From the NCBI GenBank assembly GCA_902792435.1, contig CADAZN010000004.1, positions 22,052 to 86,051 on the forward strand: DNA of 64,000 nt, written 5' to 3'. Within the stretch, counting starts at the first letter, position 1; each line of letters opens with the position of its first letter. This document shows, piece after piece, positions 58,907-64,000 of this stretch. The translations under genes were made by a program, and so were the position numbers. The notes beneath the pieces were generated by a model. That model did no database searches. It had not been told where the DNA came from and was given only the letters and a program-made list of their open reading frames with translations. The DNA comes from an uncultured Bacteroidales bacterium. Its GTDB lineage: Bacteria; Bacteroidota; Bacteroidia; Bacteroidales; Muribaculaceae.

Positions 58907-59653
58907 CTACAGTTTTTTGTGCTTCCAGTAGAAATAAAGCAGCGCTTTGATGTGCATGCGGCCCAACTTGGAGAACGGGCTGCGGCGGGTTGAACGACGA
59001 TAGTCGTGGATGATGGTGTAGTTGTTGAGGCAGTGAGTTTTCCAGCCTTCACGCTTAATGCGTATGCACCAGTCGGCATCCTCGGGACCGTAGAAGATGT
59101 GCTCGTCGAGCATTCCCACCTTCTCCACTACTTTGCGCCAAAACATCTGGCATGCTCCAATCACATACACGGGTTCAATGATGCCATCCTTATCAGGCAC
59201 ATAACGCATTTTGTTGCCTATTCCAAGCACATTCCTAACCTTTATCATCAGCCCGGGATAAGGCTTGCAACTGTCTTGTGGAATGCCGTCTTTATCCACC
59301 AGTCGGCAAGAGCACAGTCCCACATCGGGGTGAGCATCCAGATAGTCGCTCATGGCATTGATGGCATCATCGTTGGCCTCGGTGTCATTGTCGAGCAGCA
59401 GCAATTTCTCTCCTTTAGCCACAGCAATGCCTTGATTGCGTGCAGCTGCCACACCTCGGTTCTCACTGTTGAGAATGAGCTGCAACTGTGGATAGTTCTC
59501 GCGCAGGAAATCGAGCGTGCCATCGGTAGAATAGTTGTCAATGATTATCACCTCGCACGTGTCGTCTTCAATAAACGTGCGCAACGATGCTAAGCATCGG
59601 GTCAAGAACCCCAGCCCATTATAAGTGATTAGAATTATTGACAACCGTTTCAT
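58907..59653 (-). CDS. Family 2 glycosyltransferase
   Basis: A 248-residue GT2 enzyme: SIILITYNGLGFL, VIIIDNYSTDGTLDFL, NRGVAAARNQGI and the metal-binding LLLDNDTEAN motif, then GPEDADWCIRIKREGW as the acceptor/catalytic region. There are no membrane helices, and the C terminus (LYFYWKHKK) is basic-aromatic. It resembles rhamnosyl- and other sugar transferases of surface polysaccharide. Its ATG overlaps the stop of the radical SAM gene by one base, so the two genes are translationally coupled. Confidence 0.92.
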   Translation of the reverse strand: MKRLSIILITYNGLGFLTRCLASLRTFIEDDTCEVIIIDNYSTDGTLDFLRENYPQLQLILNSENRGVAAARNQGIAVAKGEKLLLLDNDTEANDDAINAMSDYLDAHPDVGLCSCRLVDKDGIPQDSCKPYPGLMIKVRNVLGIGNKMRYVPDKDGIIEPVYVIGACQMFWRKVVEKVGMLDEHIFYGPEDADWCIRIKREGWKTHCLNNYTIIHDYRRSTRRSPFSKLGRMHIKALLYFYWKHKKL

Positions 59654-61095
59654 TATCCGAAGAGCTTGATCTTCAATGCGCGCGCCGCATGAGCAAACTC
59701 GCTCCAGCTAGTGAATCGCTTGAGTTGCTTGGAAATGAAATTCCACGACAAGAAGTAACTCAAATTGTTCTTGAACAGGATTTTCTCCATCTCGTCACTG
59801 CTGATGTTGGGCAAGTTCAAGATTGACTCGCGCTGAACATCGGTGGGCACATAGTCGGGTGTCGACAGCCAGTTATTCTCTTTGCACAACTTGTAGTACT
59901 CGGTGCCTGGGAATGGCGACACAATATTAAACATCACCTGGTCAACCTTGAGTTTCTTTGCCTCCTTAAGAGTGTGGCGCAAAGTCTCCTTAGTTTCAAG
60001 TGGACTGCTACCAATGAGCACATTAAGTTTCACCGGCACGTCATATTTCTTTAAAAGACCGATTGCCTCATAGATTTGCTCGGTGGTGATACCTTTGCGC
60101 ACATACTTGAGAATCTCGTCATTGAAAGATTCCACACCCAAATCAACATATTGGCAACCACTCTCGCCAAGCATCTTGGCGATTGGCTCGGTGATAGCGT
60201 CAACTCGAGCCTGGCAGCCCCACAGCATGCCATATTTCTTCATGATCTCGCACATGAGACGAGTGCGCTCCTCATTCCAAATGAAGTTGTCGTCCATGAA
60301 GCCAATGGCCTTGTAACCCTGCTCGTGCAGCAGCGCCATCTCGCGGTCAACACTATCGGCAGTGCGATAAGATATAGTGGGTTTGCGACCATTGAAACGC
60401 TTGTATTCAATTTCACGTGCAAAAGTGAGCGAACTAGGCACGCAGTAAATGCAGCGATAGGGGCAGTTGCGCGAAGTGAATGCTGTAGTGTAGCCACTAC
60501 GCTTAATCTTGGGATTATGGTAACGACGATTGGCAATAAAATGACGAGCTGGCAATGGCAGCGCATCAAGGTCGCCAATGAGCGGACGGAAACCATTATT
60601 CACTACCTTGCCATCGTTGTTCATCCACGAAATGCCAAGGATATCGCTCAAGGGCTTGTTCTCGTCAAGAGCATGCAACAATTCAACGATAGTTGCCTCG
60701 GGCTCACCACGCACTATGATGATGCGCTTGTCTACAAGGCATTTCTCTATAAAGTAAGAGGGACCAGGGCCCATCAATATCACCCTTGCCTCAGGGCGCA
60801 TCTTCAACAACGTGTCAATTGCGAGCATGTCACTCTCTATCGACAAGTTCACTGTCCATATGCAATAGATGTCGCTGTTGTCGCCGCTAAGGAACTGTCG
60901 ATAATCCTCTTCTTTTTTCTTGTAGAAAACAAAGTCCTCATAGGCCACTTCTCCAAGTTTCTCGGCCTCGACAACTCCTATGACTGTGAGTTCATATATA
61001 TTTGGCGCAAAATACACCACCCTTGTGCATCCCGCCGAGCGCTCGGCTGGTCGCTGTCCATCAAGAACTGGTGGCACCAAGAAAGTAATCTTCAT
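59653..61095 (-). CDS. B12-binding-type radical SAM protein
   Basis: A 480-residue protein. An N-terminal Rossmann-like, B12-binding-type domain (about 1-165, TFLVPPVLDGQ... VILMGPGPSYFIEKCL) precedes a radical SAM core with CPYRCIYC (Cys211, Cys215, Cys218). GFMDDNFIWNEERTRL and YVDLGVESFNDEILKYVRKG follow. No clear DxHxxG cobalamin motif is seen, so B12 binding is inferred from fold position only. The family includes methyltransferases and ring-forming enzymes acting on lipids and antibiotics. Coupling to a glycosyltransferase suggests modification of a surface lipid or glycan. Confidence 0.9.
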   Translation of the reverse strand: MKITFLVPPVLDGQRPAERSAGCTRVVYFAPNIYELTVIGVVEAEKLGEVAYEDFVFYKKKEEDYRQFLSGDNSDIYCIWTVNLSIESDMLAIDTLLKMRPEARVILMGPGPSYFIEKCLVDKRIIIVRGEPEATIVELLHALDENKPLSDILGISWMNNDGKVVNNGFRPLIGDLDALPLPARHFIANRRYHNPKIKRSGYTTAFTSRNCPYRCIYCVPSSLTFAREIEYKRFNGRKPTISYRTADSVDREMALLHEQGYKAIGFMDDNFIWNEERTRLMCEIMKKYGMLWGCQARVDAITEPIAKMLGESGCQYVDLGVESFNDEILKYVRKGITTEQIYEAIGLLKKYDVPVKLNVLIGSSPLETKETLRHTLKEAKKLKVDQVMFNIVSPFPGTEYYKLCKENNWLSTPDYVPTDVQRESILNLPNISSDEMEKILFKNNLSYFLSWNFISKQLKRFTSWSEFAHAARALKIKLFG

Positions 61096-61136
61096 ATATT
61101 GTTCTCAAGTTGTATATTTCAAATAAAATGCAATAG

Positions 61137-61163
61137 CAAAAATACGTTCTATATCTAGAACGT
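61137..61163 (-). promoter_or_regulatory. Promoter and palindromic operator of the rSAM-GT2 operon
   Basis: Minus-strand TATTTTTG (61144-61137) is the -7 box. Immediately upstream is a perfect palindrome with arms ACGTTCTA (61144-61151) and TAGAACGT (61156-61163), covering the -10 to -30 region as a repressor site would. Confidence 0.6.
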
Positions 61164-61193
61164 AAAAAGTTATAATTTATTACATAAAAAACG

Positions 61194-61580
61194 CTAGATG
61201 TTTTCCACAAAATCTTTGGGCAGAATGATATTCTCCACATCGATTGCGGCCTCAAACAATGGGGCTATTTCTTGAACCGAGAAGCCCGCTATACCACATG
61301 CGATTCGGGTCACTAAGAACTTGTATTCAGGATGTTGCGAGGCATAAGCTATAAATTCATCAACATAGGGCGCAATGGTCTCAACACCACCTTGCATCGT
61401 CGGGATAGCATAGCACTGTCCTTGCATGCCCACGCCCTGGCCCCACACGGCACCAAACTTATCAACTGCTACTCGCGCAGCACCCCCACCATGCATCCCC
61501 TTGAGGTTGCTACCAAACACAAAAATCTCGTTCTCTTTTAATTCCTTAATAAAATCAGGTGTAAACTCTCTATCGTACAT
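61194..61580 (-). CDS. Macro-like protein of the A1S_2505 phage-protein type
   Basis: A 128-residue protein. EIFVFGSNLKGMHGGGAARVA, GAVWGQGVGMQGQCYAIPTM and FLVTRIACGIAGFSVQEIAPLF are characteristic of a small family annotated as phage non-structural A1S_2505-like, with a Gly-rich loop reminiscent of macro domains that bind ADP-ribose. Function is not established; an ADP-ribose- or nucleotide-linked role is possible. It occurs in phages and chromosomes. Single gene with its own TAAATTTG box. Confidence 0.8.
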   Translation of the reverse strand: MYDREFTPDFIKELKENEIFVFGSNLKGMHGGGAARVAVDKFGAVWGQGVGMQGQCYAIPTMQGGVETIAPYVDEFIAYASQHPEYKFLVTRIACGIAGFSVQEIAPLFEAAIDVENIILPKDFVENI

Positions 61581-61606
61581 AGTATCTAAATCTTAATGTT
61601 TGCTTG

Positions 61607-61614
61607 CAAATTTA
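61607..61614 (-). promoter_or_regulatory. -7 box of the macro-like gene
   Basis: Minus-strand TAAATTTG, 26 bp upstream of the ATG. Confidence 0.6.
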
Positions 61615-61750
61615 CTAGATTCTCCCTTCCCACACAACTTTTTTGACAATAAATGACATCTATCCTTCAATCTAGTAATGTGGGATTTTTAGTGAAAATT
61701 TTGAATCCCTGTGCTCAAAATGACATGGAATCAACATCCCCAGGGGCGGT

Positions 61751-61928
61751 TGCGTCGAAGACGCCGAGTGCTTCGAAGAAGCTATTTGTCATTAAGACCA
61801 TGCAAGAGGGTCGAAGACCCTCGCAGCTTGGTTCCCGGGGGCGGTGTGCGTCGAAGACGCCGAGTGCTTCGAAGAAGCTATTTGTCATTAAGACCATGCA
61901 AGAGGGTCGAAGACCCTCGCAGCTTGGT
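61751..61928. repeat. Two identical 82-bp repeats, each with three GAA-triloop hairpins
   Basis: Copies at 61751-61832 and 61847-61928 are identical and 96 bp apart. Each holds GCGTC-GAA-GACGC, GCTTC-GAA-GAAGC and GAGGGTC-GAA-GACCCTC. Short frames through them have no coding character. They lie in the gene-free stretch 61581-62323. Confidence 0.85.
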
Positions 61929-62049
61929 CCATGTAGAATCTAATGAACAGTGCCCCGGAGGGGAACTTCATAGCCATCATTACAAGGAGAGAACAACAAA
62001 CTAACGTCAGTTCGATGAATTCACTATTTGACAATCATTGCGTCTGTAG

Positions 62050-62069
62050 GGACAAGGCGTGCCTTGTCC
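62050..62069. repeat. GGACAAGGC hairpin repeat
   Basis: Arms GGACAAGGC and GCCTTGTCC around a GT loop. It resembles hairpin repeats seen near 6136-6151. No poly-T follows. Confidence 0.6.
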
Positions 62070-62271
62070 GCAAAGAGGGCGGGCAAGGAAGTCATCCAGG
62101 TTTGTCACGTTGAGCTTCTGGGCGATTCGTACTAATATTTTCAGCTCATTTTTTATATAATTCCGTTTCAATTTAGGTGAATTTGTGCAAAATAATCAAA
62201 GGGCACATTTTTGACGCTTGTTACTAATTGATTTACAGCAACTTGTAAAAAGTAAGGGCACGGGCAAAATG

Positions 62272-62303
62272 TTTGGTGGTTAACAGAAAACGTGCTAAAT
62301 TTG
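62272..62303 (+). promoter_or_regulatory. Promoter of the TPR regulator gene
   Basis: TTTG at 62272-62275 and TAAATTTG at 62296-62303, spaced 20 bp. Confidence 0.7.
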
Positions 62304-62323
62304 CAACGTTTTAAAGCACCATT

Positions 62324-63970
62324 ATGAAGAAACTATTATACATTTCGCTCTTGGCTGTTCTGCTCTCGGCAGCGATAAGTTGCAACCGCAGCGTTGACAA
62401 GCGCCTTGTTCTAGCCGATACGCTTATGTGGACTAACCCCGACAGTTCGCTTGCCATCCTCTCAGCAATCAACCGAGATTCACTGCAAGGTGACGAGAAC
62501 CAGGCATATTATGCCCTCCTTTTCACACAAGCACAGTTCCGCTGCAATATCCCACTGACAAGTGACACGTTAATCAGCAAAGCAGTCGATTACTATAGCG
62601 ACAACCATAACCGTGAGCACTACACTCGCTCATTATTATATAAAGGTGGAGCCTATGAAAACATGAATAACCCCGTTGAAGCAATAAAGTGGTATAAACA
62701 AGCCGAAAACAATGCTGACACCACCGACTACAGAAATCTCGCTCACATCAATATGCGATTGGGAATACTCTATTTTAAGAATTATGCCAGCAACAACCTC
62801 GATTTAAACAAGTTCCAAATGGCTGCTCATTATTACGAGATATTAAGAGACAAAAAAATGACGATGGTTGCCTTAGAATATTGTGGAAATGTGCTAAGAA
62901 TTACAGATGTTAATGCGGCGAAAAAATGCTATGACAAGGCTTTGGCAACGGCAAGTGAGTTAAATGACACTACAAGTATTTACAGCATCAATGTCAATTA
63001 TGCATTAATGTATATTGAAGATTCTTTATACTCGCAGGCAAAGAAATATATTTTGGAGGCTTACCGGTTGAATAACAGTTTTACAGAAAATAACAATTAT
63101 TACATGCTGAGCCTTATTTACGCTAATCAGAAAGATCTTGATTCAGCTAAATATTTCATCTCTTTGCCTGATAAATCACAAAATACTGCCTACGACAGCC
63201 TGCTGATGTATAAAGCCATGAAGGAAGTTGCTTTGTGCGAAAATAACCTTACACAATATCGTAAATTTGACAAACAGTACAATAGAATCTCTAACTCTCT
63301 CGAACACAACGAAACAAAATATGCACTTAGCAAGTTTGAGGATGATTTTGATGCTGATAGAATTGCATCTAAAGGCAAGAAGGTGAGCTTATTAAATAAA
63401 AGCATATTTATCCTTGTTGCTTTATTCTTAATCTTAGCATTGGTTACCGCAGCACTCTTTATCATCAGCCGCAGGAAAAATCGCAAAGATCAGCAGCAGA
63501 TGATTGACGAACTGAAAGAAGAGAGTTTCGGCAATTATGAGGAGTTGAGGAGCAACCTTGCCGACATTGATAACCACTTCAGCAAGACCATGACCGAGAA
63601 GCTAATATCTCTTGAAGAGATTATGACTGGTGCCTACAATCCCAACCAGGACTCAAAGAGCAAGGAGGTGGAACACAAGATATCGCCTATTGCCGACGAT
63701 GACACGAAGTTCTGGGAAGGGCTATATTCCTATATCAATATCAAGCATAATGGCGCAATGGACAGGATTGCCAATGACTACCCGCAACTCTCGGCGAGCG
63801 ACTTGAACTTCATCAAGCTGATGTGCTGCGGCTTCTCCGATGCCGCCATCGCCGTGTGCAGGAATTACAGGAATGTCGCTTCGGTCAGAAGTCGTCGACG
63901 CAAGATAAGAGACAAGATGGGTATAGAAGGTAACCTCACTGACTATATTAGAAACATCACTGTCCGCTGA
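62324..63970 (+). CDS. TPR membrane protein with LuxR-like C-terminal HTH
   Basis: A 548-residue protein with a lipobox-like leader (AAISC-NRSV, Cys20). Tetratricopeptide-like repeats span about 30-330 (RSLLYKGGAYENMNNPVEAIKWYK, HINMRLGILYFKN), with one membrane helix near 363-385 (SIFILVALFLILALVTAALF). A coiled coil (QQMIDELKEESFGNYEEL) is followed by a C-terminal HTH resembling LuxR/GerE regions (LSASDLNFIKLMCCGFSDAAIAV...RSRRRKIRDKM). Such one-protein sensor-regulators are common in Bacteroidales. The TPR part would be periplasmic and the HTH cytoplasmic, passing a signal across the membrane (inference). Target genes are unknown. Only 30 bp follow to the window end, and they show nothing. 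Confidence 0.9.
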   Translation: MKKLLYISLLAVLLSAAISCNRSVDKRLVLADTLMWTNPDSSLAILSAINRDSLQGDENQAYYALLFTQAQFRCNIPLTSDTLISKAVDYYSDNHNREHYTRSLLYKGGAYENMNNPVEAIKWYKQAENNADTTDYRNLAHINMRLGILYFKNYASNNLDLNKFQMAAHYYEILRDKKMTMVALEYCGNVLRITDVNAAKKCYDKALATASELNDTTSIYSINVNYALMYIEDSLYSQAKKYILEAYRLNNSFTENNNYYMLSLIYANQKDLDSAKYFISLPDKSQNTAYDSLLMYKAMKEVALCENNLTQYRKFDKQYNRISNSLEHNETKYALSKFEDDFDADRIASKGKKVSLLNKSIFILVALFLILALVTAALFIISRRKNRKDQQQMIDELKEESFGNYEELRSNLADIDNHFSKTMTEKLISLEEIMTGAYNPNQDSKSKEVEHKISPIADDDTKFWEGLYSYINIKHNGAMDRIANDYPQLSASDLNFIKLMCCGFSDAAIAVCRNYRNVASVRSRRRKIRDKMGIEGNLTDYIRNITVR

Positions 63971-64000
63971 AATCAAAAAAGAATGGCATTAACCCATGAT

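Noticed and set aside
60076-61158. 360-codon plus-strand frame opposite the radical SAM gene
   Set aside because: Antisense to CPYRCIYC-containing rSAM coding sequence, with no recognisable domain.
61653-62004. Two overlapping plus-strand frames of 96-97 codons over the 82-bp repeats
   Set aside because: They simply translate the hairpin repeats twice, with no promoter, no family features and equal openness in several frames.

Overview
The window comes from a Bacteroidales bacterium, most likely a gut member close to Muribaculaceae or Prevotella. The evidence is promoter architecture and gene content. Most transcription units start at a TAnnTTTG -7 box with a TTTG-like -33 box and carry no Shine-Dalgarno sequence. 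The gene content includes a Bat aerotolerance-type operon, PCMD and calycin-like surface proteins with dockerin-like tails, a DUF4251 protein, paired deoxynucleoside kinases, a bacterial myo-inositol-phosphate synthase and an rSAM/lipoprotein pair. No rRNA, CRISPR array, integrase or transposase gene is visible. There is one tRNA gene, tRNA-Gly(CCC).

Layout. 1-3.1 kb: glnS followed by two overlapping HU-type genes, the second fused to a membrane segment and a LysM-like domain. 3.3-5.9 kb: a restriction-modification-like pair (EcoRI-type adenine methylase plus DUF262-HNH protein) with a long, palindrome-bearing leader. 5.9-7.7 kb: hairpin repeats and a RecA-like ATPase whose coding region has absorbed intergenic repeats. 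7.8-15.5 kb: a secreted M6 protease, two deoxynucleoside kinases, MlaE/MlaF lipid-transport genes, a glycerophosphodiesterase and a CPBP protease. 15.6-20.6 kb: a DUF4251 protein, rlmN and two tandem beta-propeller proteins sharing an almost identical C-terminal anchor. 20.7-27.8 kb: a MITE-like element, a CapD-type sugar dehydratase, and a run of PCMD, beta-barrel, calycin-like, InlB-like and dockerin-like surface proteins.

27.9-38.6 kb: a dehydrogenase, a polyprenol-P-mannose-synthase-like GT2, an isolated AAA_14/DUF4143 ATPase, pdxA, and a probable inositol-lipid locus (nucleotidyltransferase, ATP-grasp, CDP-alcohol phosphatidyltransferase, HAD hydrolase, membrane protein, then inositol-3-phosphate synthase under its own promoter). 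38.7-43.3 kb: small proteins and lipoproteins, the tRNA, a radical-SAM enzyme overlapping a tiny lipoprotein with two VYGPP motifs, and a TfoX/Imm32-like/YitT group. 43.6-52.2 kb: the moxR-DUF58-bat operon, with BatD and BatE fused in frame and a Q/N-rich BatC. 52.2-64 kb: PAP2 phosphatase, tex, metallophosphoesterase, acyltransferase, recR on a possibly leaderless transcript, a B12-type radical SAM plus GT2 operon, a macro-like protein, tandem 82-bp hairpin repeats, and a TPR regulator with a LuxR-like C terminus.

The leads most worth following are the rSAM/lipoprotein operon with its palindromic operator, the inositol-lipid locus with an ATP-grasp enzyme and no PgpA-like phosphatase, the methylase/DUF262-HNH pair with its palindromic leader, and several structured repeat families. 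All functions are read from motifs and context. No database search was run.
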